From an uncultured Clostridia bacterium (GTDB taxonomy: Bacteria; Bacillota; Clostridia; TANB77; CAG-508), in the NCBI GenBank assembly GCA_947625075.1, contig CANQMY010000008.1, positions 1-19,148 on the forward strand: a stretch of 19,148 nucleotides of DNA, in the 5' to 3' direction. The notes below the pieces were generated by a model that saw nothing but the letters and a program-made list of their open reading frames with translations, ran no database searches and was not told where the DNA came from. Positions 7,662-16,500 of the stretch are shown here, one piece after another. Each line of letters opens with the position of its first letter. The first letter of the stretch is position 1. The position numbers and the translations under genes are program-made.

Positions 7662-9047
7662 ATGAAAAAAAATATTTCAAAAATTATAATGGTAATAATA
7701 TTATTAGCATTTGCTATACCTAATATAAAATATATTATTGAAGTAAATGGAAAAATAGAATGCTTTGGTGCATCAATGATATTTGAAACAATTATGAATA
7801 AAGGCCAAGCAAAAATTAATTTTATTTTATATTTTACTTTTATTTTAGGTTTAATTTTTACGTATTTAATAATTATAATTAATGAATCAAAAGATTCAAA
7901 TGAAAAAGAAATAAAAAAAGTATTTATATTTATTAGTATTGTATCAGTTATTTCAAGTTTGATACTACCAAATAATAGTACAGATGTATATTATTATGGT
8001 GCAGTTGGACGTCTTGATTCAAAATATGGCATTAATATGTATGAAGAAAATTTTAATGAATTTCAAGAAAAATATATAGATGATGAAACAATTAAAGCAT
8101 CTCCAGCAATAGAACATAAATTTATATATGGTCCATTATGGTCAATGATCTGTAAAGTAATAGGAAGAGTTGACACAAACTCAAGCTTAGGAACATTATA
8201 TTTATTCAAAATCTTAAATATTATAGTTCATCTGTTAAATTGCTACTTAATATGGAAAATAAGTAATAATAAAAAACTAGTATTAATATATGGATTAAAT
8301 CCACTTATGATATTTGAAGGAATAATAAATGTACATAATGATATATTTTTAATTTTATTTTCGTTATTGGCACTACTATTGAAAAAACATAATAAAATAG
8401 GATTAGCAGTATTAAGTATAACTTTAGGGGCATTAATAAAATATATTCCAATTATTTTATTACCATATATTGTAAATAATGAAAAAGTAAAAAAGCAATT
8501 AATTTATTACTTAGAATTTATTTTAGTTTTTTTGTCAGTTACATTTGTATTAACAGGAAGTATATCAAGTATTTTAACAGTAGTAGATCAAACAGGAAAA
8601 TATGCAAATTCACTATATCTTTTATTATATTTAAAAGGAGTAAAATTTAGTATGCTTTCAAAAATATGTTTTGCAGGAAAAGTATTATTCTGCATACTAT
8701 ATTTTATTCAAATTTTTATAAGAAGAAAAAAAGAAGGCAAAAATTACATGTGGTTTATAATACTATTTATATTATTAGCTATTACAAACTTTAGAGCATG
8801 GTACATTATGTGGTTATTTGGTATAATTACAGAAGTTAATATGAAAGATATATACAAGATTATAGCATTAACTATATGTGCTGAATTTTCAAATTATATA
8901 ATGTATTATTATGGAGAAGGATTTATATATGGAGGAGATTATTTTCTAACATTAGTTGTATTATTTATATTATACTTACTTGTAGATAAAATAATTGAAC
9001 TTATACAAAATAAAGATATTTGGCAAAAAAGATTAAAAAAATCATAA
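7662..9047 (+). CDS. GT-C membrane glycosyltransferase (GT87/MptA-B-like)
   Basis: A 461-residue protein with about 11-12 hydrophobic helices. After the second to third helix is 'STDVYYYGAVGR' with Asp108, then 'YGINMY' and, after a polar loop, 'YGPLW' (156-160). This pattern is typical of polyprenyl-phosphate-sugar-dependent GT-C mannosyltransferases (GT87/DUF2029 and MptA/B type), where the aspartate is the catalytic base. I assign it to the superfamily only; the sugar may or may not be mannose. I chose the ATG at 7662 because GAGGA lies at 7652-7656. The ATG at 7629 would overlap the upstream gene by 17 bases and lacks a ribosome binding site. It closes the cassette. The next gene, polA, starts 43 bases downstream and may be reached by read-through. 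Confidence 0.72.
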   Translation: MKKNISKIIMVIILLAFAIPNIKYIIEVNGKIECFGASMIFETIMNKGQAKINFILYFTFILGLIFTYLIIIINESKDSNEKEIKKVFIFISIVSVISSLILPNNSTDVYYYGAVGRLDSKYGINMYEENFNEFQEKYIDDETIKASPAIEHKFIYGPLWSMICKVIGRVDTNSSLGTLYLFKILNIIVHLLNCYLIWKISNNKKLVLIYGLNPLMIFEGIINVHNDIFLILFSLLALLLKKHNKIGLAVLSITLGALIKYIPIILLPYIVNNEKVKKQLIYYLEFILVFLSVTFVLTGSISSILTVVDQTGKYANSLYLLLYLKGVKFSMLSKICFAGKVLFCILYFIQIFIRRKKEGKNYMWFIILFILLAITNFRAWYIMWLFGIITEVNMKDIYKIIALTICAEFSNYIMYYYGEGFIYGGDYFLTLVVLFILYLLVDKIIELIQNKDIWQKRLKKS

Positions 9048-9050
9048 AAG

Positions 9051-9089
9051 AAAGGATATGTTAGTAGCAAAACTAACATAAAGAATAAT
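9051..9089 (+). promoter_or_regulatory. polA ribosome binding site separated from its ATG by a perfect hairpin
   Basis: The only Shine-Dalgarno-like sequence before polA is AAAGGA at 9051-9056, 33 bases from the ATG at 9090. Between them is a perfect 9-bp inverted repeat, TATGTTAGT (9057-9065) and ACTAACATA (9072-9080), with a 6-base loop. If the hairpin folds, the distance from AAAGGA to ATG falls to 9 bases (9081-9089), which is ideal. The same stretch can be read as a seven-codon ORF (9058-9081), but its start is only one base from AAAGGA. The bridging role is inference; the geometry is seen directly. Confidence 0.5.
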
Positions 9090-11750
9090 ATGGAAAAAAT
9101 ATTATTAATAGATGGAAATTCTATAATGAATAGAGCATTTTATGGAATCATGAGTAATAAAATGCTTATGACTGAAAATGGAAAATACACAAATGCATTA
9201 TATGGATTTTTATCAATATTATTTAAAAATTTAGAAGAAGTAAATCCAGATTATTTATTAGTTGCCTTTGACTCAAAAACTTCTGCAAATGTAAGAAAGC
9301 AAAAATATGAAGGATACAAAAAAAATAGGCATAAAATGCCAGATGAACTTGCACAGCAAATGCCAGAAATAAAAGAAATATTGAAAGCTATGAATATAAA
9401 ATATTTAGAAATGGAAGATTATGAAGGAGACGATATTTTAGGTTCATGTGCAAAGCAATTTTCAAATGAAAATGTAAAATCTTATATATTATCAGGAGAT
9501 AGAGATCTTTTTCAATTAGTTGATGAAAATATAATAGTTAGAATTCCAAGAACAAAGATGGGAAAAACAGAGACAGAAATATATGATGTGCAAAAGGTTA
9601 AAGAAGAATATGATTTATTTCCAAAAGATTTAATTGAATTAAAGGCTTTAATGGGAGATTCTTCAGATGAAATTCCAGGCGTTCCCGGAATAGGACCAAA
9701 AACTGCAACAGATCTTTTAAAGAAATATACAACAATAGAAGGATTATATAATGCTATAGAAAAAAATAATGATGAGTTTATTAAACAAAAATTAAAAGAA
9801 AAATTAATAGAAAATAAAGATTTAGCATTTATATCAAAAGAAATTGGAAAAATAAATGTACAAGCTAATTTGCCATTTAACTTAGAAGATTTAAGAATAA
9901 AAGAATGGAATAAAAGAGAGGTAATTGATTTATTTAAATATTATAAATTCAATAGATTTTTAGAAAGATTTGATTTAAAAAATGAAGAAAAAATAGAAGA
10001 AAAATATAATGAATTTAAAGTAGATACAATAATAAAAGACAGCATAAAAGAAATTAATTTAACAGATAAGATGATTTATTTTTTAGAAACAGAAAATTCA
10101 GAAGATGATGAACTTATAATAAAGAAGAAGATTATTGGGATAGGTATTTATGGAGAAAATAATAAAGTTTATTATATAAAAAATCCAAAAATAGAAGAGT
10201 TAAAAAGTTTATTTGAAAATGATAAAATAGAAAAAATAGGATACAATCTAAGTGAAGATTATGTTTTGTTAAGGCAAAATGGAATAAAGATGAAATCTAT
10301 TAAATACGATATAGAAGTAGCAGGATATGATATTGACCCAACTAATGTTAAACATAAATTATCGGAAATTGCTATGCAATTTCTAAATATTGATATACAA
10401 AAATTGATGCCAGAAAAACAAATTAACTTATTTGAAGAGCAAGTGGAAGATAAAAATGAAATAGGAATTTATGTACTTACAATAAAAAATATATATGAAA
10501 AAACAAAAATAAAATTAGAAGAAGAAGGAAGCATAAAATTATTTAATGAAATAGAAATTCCACTAATTGCTGTACTAGGTGAAATGCAGTTTAATGGAAT
10601 GTTAGTTGATGAAAATGAATTAGTTAATTTTGGAAAAGAGCTAAAAGAAGGAATAGAGCAACTTACAAAAGAAATTTACAAATTAGCTGGTGAAGAATTT
10701 AATATAAATTCAACACAGCAACTTGGAACTATTTTATTTGAAAAATTAAAACTTCCAGGAGCAAAAAAGAATAAAAAAGGATATAGTACAGATGTTGCTA
10801 TACTTGAAAAATTAGTTTTAGCACATCCAATTATTGAAAAAATATTAGAATATAGAACGCTAACTAAACTAAATTCAACATATGTAGAAGGATTAGTTCA
10901 ATATATTAATAAGAAAACAAAAAGGATACATTCATATTTTCATCAAACAATTACAGCAACAGGAAGAATAAGCTCAACTGAACCTAATCTTCAAAATATA
11001 CCAAGTAGAGAAGAATTAGGAAGAAATATAAAAAAGGCATTTAAACCAGAAAAAGGATATGTTTATATAGATGCTGATTATTCTCAAATAGAATTAAGAT
11101 TATTAGCACATATTGCAAAAGATGAAAATATGATAAATGCATTTAAAAATGATGAGGATATTCATAAAGAAGTTGCATCTAGAGTTTTTGGAATACCTTT
11201 AAATGAAGTAACAAAAGAACAAAGATCTAGAGCAAAAGCTGTAAACTTTGGAATAGTATATGGAATAACTGATTTTGGATTAGCAACTCAAATTGGAATA
11301 GGAAAAAAAGAAGCAAAAATATATATTGATAGTTATCTAGAAAAATATAGTGGTATAAAAAAATATATGGAAGAAGTAACTGAAAAAGCAAAAGAAACAG
11401 GATATGTAGAAACTTCTTTTGGAAGAAGAAGATATATTCCAGAATTAAAATCTAGTAACTATATGATTAGAGAATTTGGAAAAAGAGCAGCAATGAATAC
11501 GCCAATACAAGGAACGGCAGCAGATATAATGAAAATTGCAATGAATACTGTATATAAAAGATTAGAGGAAGCAAAATTAGATGCAAAAGTAATTCTTCAA
11601 GTACATGATGAACTAATATTAGAAGTTAAAGAAGAACAAAAAGAAAAGGCAAAAGCAATTTTAAAAGAAAGTATGGAAAATGCAGCAAAACTTGATGTTC
11701 CGCTTAAAGTTGAAGTAACCGATGCAAAATGTTGGTATGATGCAAAATAA
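9090..11750 (+). CDS. polA: DNA polymerase I
   Basis: An 886-residue family A polymerase for gap filling and primer removal. The N-terminal 5'-3' nuclease domain (about 1-300) has 'LLIDGNSIMNRAFYG', 'YEGDDILG' (111-118), 'SGDRDLFQL' and the helix-hairpin-helix 'GVPGIGPKTA'. The middle region (about 310-480) has the exonuclease fold but lacks its catalytic set: 'YFLETENSED' stands where Asp-x-Glu is expected, and 'YVLTI' replaces the Exo III Tyr-x3-Asp; only an Exo II-like 'NLSED' remains. The polymerase domain is complete: 'TATGR' (622-626), motif A 'DADYSQIELR' (661-670), O-helix residues Arg712, Lys716, Phe720 and Tyr724, and motif C 'QVHDEL' (837-842). Proofreading is therefore probably absent, as in several Gram-positive PolI enzymes. 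Its translation start has the unusual split ribosome binding site described at 9051-9089. Confidence 0.97.
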   Translation: MEKILLIDGNSIMNRAFYGIMSNKMLMTENGKYTNALYGFLSILFKNLEEVNPDYLLVAFDSKTSANVRKQKYEGYKKNRHKMPDELAQQMPEIKEILKAMNIKYLEMEDYEGDDILGSCAKQFSNENVKSYILSGDRDLFQLVDENIIVRIPRTKMGKTETEIYDVQKVKEEYDLFPKDLIELKALMGDSSDEIPGVPGIGPKTATDLLKKYTTIEGLYNAIEKNNDEFIKQKLKEKLIENKDLAFISKEIGKINVQANLPFNLEDLRIKEWNKREVIDLFKYYKFNRFLERFDLKNEEKIEEKYNEFKVDTIIKDSIKEINLTDKMIYFLETENSEDDELIIKKKIIGIGIYGENNKVYYIKNPKIEELKSLFENDKIEKIGYNLSEDYVLLRQNGIKMKSIKYDIEVAGYDIDPTNVKHKLSEIAMQFLNIDIQKLMPEKQINLFEEQVEDKNEIGIYVLTIKNIYEKTKIKLEEEGSIKLFNEIEIPLIAVLGEMQFNGMLVDENELVNFGKELKEGIEQLTKEIYKLAGEEFNINSTQQLGTILFEKLKLPGAKKNKKGYSTDVAILEKLVLAHPIIEKILEYRTLTKLNSTYVEGLVQYINKKTKRIHSYFHQTITATGRISSTEPNLQNIPSREELGRNIKKAFKPEKGYVYIDADYSQIELRLLAHIAKDENMINAFKNDEDIHKEVASRVFGIPLNEVTKEQRSRAKAVNFGIVYGITDFGLATQIGIGKKEAKIYIDSYLEKYSGIKKYMEEVTEKAKETGYVETSFGRRRYIPELKSSNYMIREFGKRAAMNTPIQGTAADIMKIAMNTVYKRLEEAKLDAKVILQVHDELILEVKEEQKEKAKAILKESMENAAKLDVPLKVEVTDAKCWYDAK

Positions 11751-11795
11751 TAAAATTATAAGTATTTGCATAATTATGGAAAGGAAAATTTTTTA

Positions 11796-12338
11796 ATGAA
11801 AAAAACTATAATATGTTTAATTATAGTATTAATCGCAATAATTGTACTTATGAATTTTGATTATATACTAAAGAAATTTTATAAAGTTGAATATAAAGAA
11901 TATGTAGAAAAATATTCAAAAGAATATGAAGTAGACCCATATTTGGTATATGCAATAATTAAAGCAGAAAGTAAATTTAATGAAGGAGCAATATCAAGTA
12001 AAGGTGCAACAGGTCTAATGCAAATAATGGACAAAACTGCAAAAGAAATTGCTGAAAATTTAGTTATGGATTATGAAACAGGTGTAACACTTTATAATCC
12101 AGAAAAAAATATTAAGTTAGGAATTGCATATTATTCATATTTAAAAAAAATATATAAAGTTGATTCCATATCGCTTGCAGCATATAATGCTGGATCTGGA
12201 AACGTTAACAAATGGATAGAAGAAGGTAAAATAAAGGCAGATGGAAGTGATATAGAAAATATACCATTTAAAGAAACTAATACTTATGTGAGAAAAATTT
12301 TAAAAGATTATGAAATTTATAAAAAGCTATATAAATAA
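11796..12338 (+). CDS. Small membrane-anchored lytic transglycosylase (SLT domain)
   Basis: A 180-residue protein with one N-terminal hydrophobic segment (about 4-20, signal anchor) followed by a soluble lysozyme-like SLT domain outside the membrane. Visible motifs are the catalytic Glu58 in 'IKAESKFN', 'GATGLMQIM' (70-78), 'AAYNAGSGNV' (128-137) and 'TNTYVRKIL' (161-169), all hallmarks of family 1 (Slt70-like) transglycosylases. The predicted action is cleavage of the MurNAc-GlcNAc bond of peptidoglycan with formation of 1,6-anhydroMurNAc. I chose the ATG at 11796, which has GGAAAGGA at 11778-11785; an upstream ATG at 11766 lacks such a site. It lies 45 bases after polA on the same strand, a plausible operon partner, although no functional link to replication is evident. 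Confidence 0.9.
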   Translation: MKKTIICLIIVLIAIIVLMNFDYILKKFYKVEYKEYVEKYSKEYEVDPYLVYAIIKAESKFNEGAISSKGATGLMQIMDKTAKEIAENLVMDYETGVTLYNPEKNIKLGIAYYSYLKKIYKVDSISLAAYNAGSGNVNKWIEEGKIKADGSDIENIPFKETNTYVRKILKDYEIYKKLYK

Positions 12339-12364
12339 TATGAACAAATTTTCCAAAAAATGTA

Positions 12365-12393
12365 TTGATAAAAATTTTAATTTAGTATATGAT
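12365..12393 (+). promoter_or_regulatory. Sigma-A type promoter upstream of the DUF1292 gene
   Basis: TTGATA at 12365-12370 and TATGAT at 12388-12393 are separated by exactly 17 bases, each one mismatch from consensus. The spacing and its location in the 103-base gap after the transglycosylase gene support an independent promoter about 50 bases before the ATG at 12442. Confidence 0.6.
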
Positions 12394-12441
12394 AATAATA
12401 GTGTAAAAATCTTTACATAAGAATAAAGGAGGAAAAATTTT

Positions 12442-12798
12442 ATGGATGAAAATGAAAACCTAAATAACAATGCAAACTTAGAAAATGAAGAGGATGAATT
12501 AGAAGAAAGCAATATTGTGAAACTTAAAGATGAATTAGGAAATGATGTATATTTTGAATTTTTAGATCTTATAGAATATGAAGGAGAAAATTATGTAATA
12601 TTACTTCCAGCTGAAGAAGCAGAAGATGAATCTTCAGATGAAGTAGTTATCTTGAAGGAAGATAAAGATGCTGATACATCAGAAGATGAAGGTGAATCTT
12701 ATATCAGCGTTGATGATGAAGAAGTTTTGAATAAGGTATTTGAAATATTTAAAGAAAAATTTAAAGATGAATTTAACTTTGTTGAAGATGAGCAATAA
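12442..12798 (+). CDS. DUF1292 family protein (YrzB-like)
   Basis: A 118-residue, strongly acidic protein. After a variable Asn/Glu-rich N-terminus (1-22), the core 'VKLKDELGNDVYFEFLDLIEYEGENYVILLP' region (positions about 26-56) matches the beta-rich DUF1292 domain, followed by 'EVVILKE' and a C-terminal segment 'VDDEEVLNKVFEIF'. The function of the family is unknown; in many Bacillota it sits near ruvX/yrrK, which is not the case here. The acidic insertions (residues about 57-90, Glu/Asp/Ser-rich) are longer than in the minimal family member. It has an excellent ribosome binding site, AAAGGAGGA, ahead of the ATG and its own likely promoter. A hairpin downstream suggests a monocistronic transcript. 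Confidence 0.88.
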   Translation: MDENENLNNNANLENEEDELEESNIVKLKDELGNDVYFEFLDLIEYEGENYVILLPAEEAEDESSDEVVILKEDKDADTSEDEGESYISVDDEEVLNKVFEIFKEKFKDEFNFVEDEQ

Positions 12799-12852
12799 TA
12801 TAACTTTATCATTAAAAATTTCTAAAAAATATTATGTTAATTGCATATTTAT

Positions 12853-12886
12853 ATTAGAACCTTTTGTATAAACAAAGGGTTTTAAT
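12853..12886 (+). terminator. Intrinsic terminator-like hairpin after the DUF1292 gene
   Basis: AACCTTTTGT (12858-12867) pairs with ACAAAGGGTT (12872-12881) across an ATAA loop with one G-T wobble, and pairing extends outward to 12853/12886 through AT pairs and another wobble. The run after the stem is short (TTTTAATT) and partly inside it, so termination may be incomplete. Read-through into the following membrane protein gene is possible, since I see no strong promoter for that gene. Confidence 0.6.
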
Positions 12887-12920
12887 TAAAGAATTTTAAT
12901 AAAAAAGGATGGAAAATAAA

Positions 12921-13394
12921 ATGAGAAGTTTTGCAAATTATATGATAGTAATATTTATGGTAATGTTTTGGATTTTTAGAATAGTAGTAGTTGTAGTTGC
13001 ACAAGACGGAGGTACATTTATAACCGTACCAATTAATACTACTATAGAAATTGTGCTTTCATTTATAACATTAATATGTATTGCACTAGTAATAAAAAGA
13101 AAATTATTTGGAGGAATATTATATTTAGCTTCTTACATAGGATATTTTGGAGTAGATTTATATAATAATGCAATAAAGCCATTTTTGAATGATGGAACAT
13201 TTAGTATGACAAATGGATTTTCTACTTTTATATCTTTACTAGCAGTAATTTTAGCTATAGTAGTTTTAATAGATCTTTTAGCAGATAGAACCAAAAGACC
13301 AGCAGATAAAAAAACAGAATGGTTTTATACAAATAAAGATTTAGATAGAAAAATGGATGATAGAGCTGATAAAAATAACTATAGAATATTATAA
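12921..13394 (+). CDS. Four-helix membrane protein of unknown function with charged C-terminal tail
   Basis: A 157-residue protein that I do not recognise by family name. It has four hydrophobic segments, at about residues 6-24, 40-60, 65-82 and 100-120, so both ends are probably on the same side. A 35-residue hydrophilic tail follows, with 'TEWFYTNKDLDRK' and 'DDRADKNNYR'; its regularity suggests a conserved, functional motif rather than a filler tail. I chose the ATG at 12921 because AAGGATGG (12905-12912) is spaced 8 bases from it. The ATG at 12909 lies inside that site and has none of its own. No catalytic residues are apparent. The neighbours, DUF1292 and a Big2 surface protein, give no clear hint of function. 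Confidence 0.75.
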   Translation: MRSFANYMIVIFMVMFWIFRIVVVVVAQDGGTFITVPINTTIEIVLSFITLICIALVIKRKLFGGILYLASYIGYFGVDLYNNAIKPFLNDGTFSMTNGFSTFISLLAVILAIVVLIDLLADRTKRPADKKTEWFYTNKDLDRKMDDRADKNNYRIL

Positions 13395-13450
13395 TATTAT
13401 CGTTTTAGCAAAAATAAATAATGGAAAAATATTGAAATATAAAAAAAACA

Positions 13451-13479
13451 TTGACCTAAAATGATAATTTTGATATTAT
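13451..13479 (+). promoter_or_regulatory. Consensus promoter of the Big2 surface protein gene, with an overlapping dyad
   Basis: TTGACC at 13451-13456 and TATTAT at 13474-13479 are separated by 17 bases, and TGA directly precedes the -10, making an extended -10. A dyad GATAAT (13463-13468), 6 bases, ATTATC (13475-13480) covers the spacer and the -10. The 10-mer ATATTATCGT at 13473-13482 also occurs at 13394-13403. The dyad and repeat could be an operator, but they are short in AT-rich DNA. The predicted leader is only about 40 bases, too short for a riboswitch. Confidence 0.7.
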
Positions 13480-13526
13480 CGTACTAATGTATAGATATAA
13501 AATAGGGACAAAAGGGGGAAATTTTT

Positions 13527-16500
13527 ATGAAAGGTATAAAAAAGAAAAAGTTATTAATCACTTTATTTGCAATTTTTCTTGTATTAAGTATAGTTGGAAT
13601 TACAAATCTTATATCATTTGCTCAAAATATAAATTCATATAAAGAGGCATCAATTAGTCAAGGAACTATTCCTAAAATTAGCATTAAATTTGACAAAAGT
13701 GTATATGAAGTAATGCAAGGAAGTAAAATTGAAATTAAAGCAAATATTAATGATGATGAATTAAATAAAGAAGGAGATCATCCAGATAAGGTTGAAGTAA
13801 AATGGTATAAACTAACAGGTGGAAGACCTAGTCCTTATGAATTAGTAAAAAATGAAGATGGAACGATATTAACTTCAGACACATTAACTATTAAAAATGC
13901 TCAAGTATCTGATGCAAAAATTTATATGGCATTTGCAAATATTATGCAATGGAATGAAGAAACCAGTAAATATGAGGAAATGAAAGAAGGAAAATACATA
14001 AAAACATTTTATTCTGAGCAAATAAAAGTAGATGTGATTACAGAATTAAATATTGACTTGAAAAAAGAAGATAAAAGACTTCAAGGAAATAAAGATGATG
14101 GTTATACTTTAGAACTTGAAAAAAATGAGACATATAAATTAAATCTTGATTTATACCGTATGAAAGATGGTGTTAAAGTAGCACCTCAACAAGTATTAGA
14201 TATAAAATGGAATTCTTCAGATAATAAGATTGTTGAAGTTAATAGTTCAGGACATTTAATAGCTAGAGAATATTGTAACGAAGGAGTTAAGATTACAGTA
14301 AGAGTAACAGATATAGATTATACAGAAAAAGAAGTTAATATAATTGTAAAAATTAAAAGTATACCAGTTACTGATGTAAAAATTAATGAACAGGACGTTC
14401 AAATTAAAGTAGAAGAACAAGCTACACTTACAGCAACTGTTACTCCAGAAACTGCAACAAATAAAACATTAACATGGAAATTATATGAAAATTCTGAGGA
14501 AAATATAATTGAAATAGATGAAGAAAGAGGAATTATTACAGGTAAAAAAATAGGAGAAGCAAAGGTTGTTGCAATAGCAGATGGAATAACATCTAAACCA
14601 ATAATAATTAAAGTAATAGAAACTCCAGTAGAAGGAATTACGGATGAGTTAACAACAATAGATACTGCTACAAATAAAGTTAATATTTCATTATTAGAAA
14701 ATGGTGATGGTTCTACAGAATCACAATATACAATAACAATACATCCAGAAGTTTTACCTAAAACTGCTACGAATAAAAAAATAATATGGACATCTGAAAA
14801 TGATAATATTGTAAAAGTTAGAGAAAATAAAAATGGTACTGTTACATTTATAGCTGGAAAATATGTTGAAGGACAAAAAAATGACTGTGATATTACAGCT
14901 GAATCTGATGAAAATAAAGATATAAAAAGAATATATCATGTTACACTTAAAGATAAAATCATTCCAGTAAATGTAGATAATGGTCTAATTATTACAACAG
15001 AAAAGAATGGAAAAGAAGTTGAATTAACAACAAGCTCTGTTGAAGAAATTGTAGTAGGAGAAACAATTGATTTTGGATTTAAGGTTAATCCACAAGATGC
15101 TACATACAAAAATGATATATGGACAGTTTCATCAACATGGGAAAAAGTAGAACCAAGACCAACAAATGTTATATCTATTGATAATTCAGGAGTTGTAACA
15201 GCAAAAGAAGAAGGTATAGCATATGTTAGAATTACAGTTACTTGTCAAAATGATGCTTGTAAAACACATTCAACGTATGTTACTGTAAAAGTTAATCCTA
15301 AGCCTGTTGTAAAAGTTGAAAATGTTGAAATTGAGGGAGAAAAATCAATTTCATTACAAAAAAATGAAAAAATAAACTTAACAGCAAAAATTACGCCAGA
15401 TGATGCAACAGACAAAACTATAACTTGGTCATCTAATAAACCAGAAATTGCTAAAGTAAATAGCTCAACAGGTGAAGTAACAGCATTATCAAAAGGTACA
15501 GCTATAATTACAGCTACAGTAGATGGAAAAAGTGATAGTGTAGAAATAAATGTAAAAACTATAGAAGTTGAATATATTGAAATAAGTGATTTAACATTAC
15601 AAGTAAAAGATAATTCGATAATTGGAGAAAATAAATTAAAAGTAACATTTTATCCACCTAATGCAGAGGATACAGAAGTTGTATGGGAATCTAGTGATAA
15701 TACAATTGTAGAAATAAGAGATGATGGAATTATTGTTCCTAAAGATGTAGGAACAGAGATAAAAAAAGCAACAATAACTGTGTCATTAAAAAATAATCCA
15801 AATAAAAAAGCATCTTGTGATGTTATAGTTATACCATCTAAAGCTCATGTAATAGTATATACAATTGATCAAAAGAAAAATTTTATATCAGGAATTAAAT
15901 TGAGACTTACTGGAACAGATGAAAAAGGATTAGAAATTGAACCACGAGAATTAACTACTAATGGTAAATACGATTTTGGTGTAATTTCAAATGGTATTTA
16001 TACAATTGAAACTTACATACCTAAAGCTAGAAGTATATCTATGGTAAGTGATTTAGATATTATAGATTATGTTGAAATATGTAATTTTGAAATTATTGAT
16101 GGAGAAATTTTGTATTCAAATTTAACTGAAAAGTTAAATGCAGCAGATAGTCTTGTACTTGTTAGTATAGTAGATTATCCAAATGAAGATGAAAATGGAT
16201 TAGTTGCAGATATTGGAGCAGGAGAAAATTATGGAAAAGACGGAAAAAGTATTTTAGAATTATATGAAGAATATGATGAAGTAAAAGAAATTCCAGTAGA
16301 ATCAATAACAGATGAATTAGCTAATACTAATATTACATTAGTTGAAAATTCAGAAGATTCTACACAACATATGAAAATAATACATCCTAGAGTTTTACCA
16401 GATAATGCAACAAATAAAAAAATCACTTGGAAATCTGATAATGAAGAAGTTGCTAAAGTAATAGAGAATGATGATGGTAGTGTTACATTTGTAGCAGGAG

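Noticed and set aside
9058..9081. Seven-codon ORF (ATG ... TAA) in front of polA as a leader peptide
   Set aside because: Its ATG is one base from AAAGGA, too close for normal initiation, and the codons show no attenuation pattern. The perfect stem is better explained as a spacer-bridging hairpin, though the leader ORF is not excluded.
13480..13526. c-di-GMP or other riboswitch in front of the Big2 gene
   Set aside because: Surface proteins of some Clostridia have such switches, but the predicted leader here is only about 40 bases and shows no conserved aptamer features.
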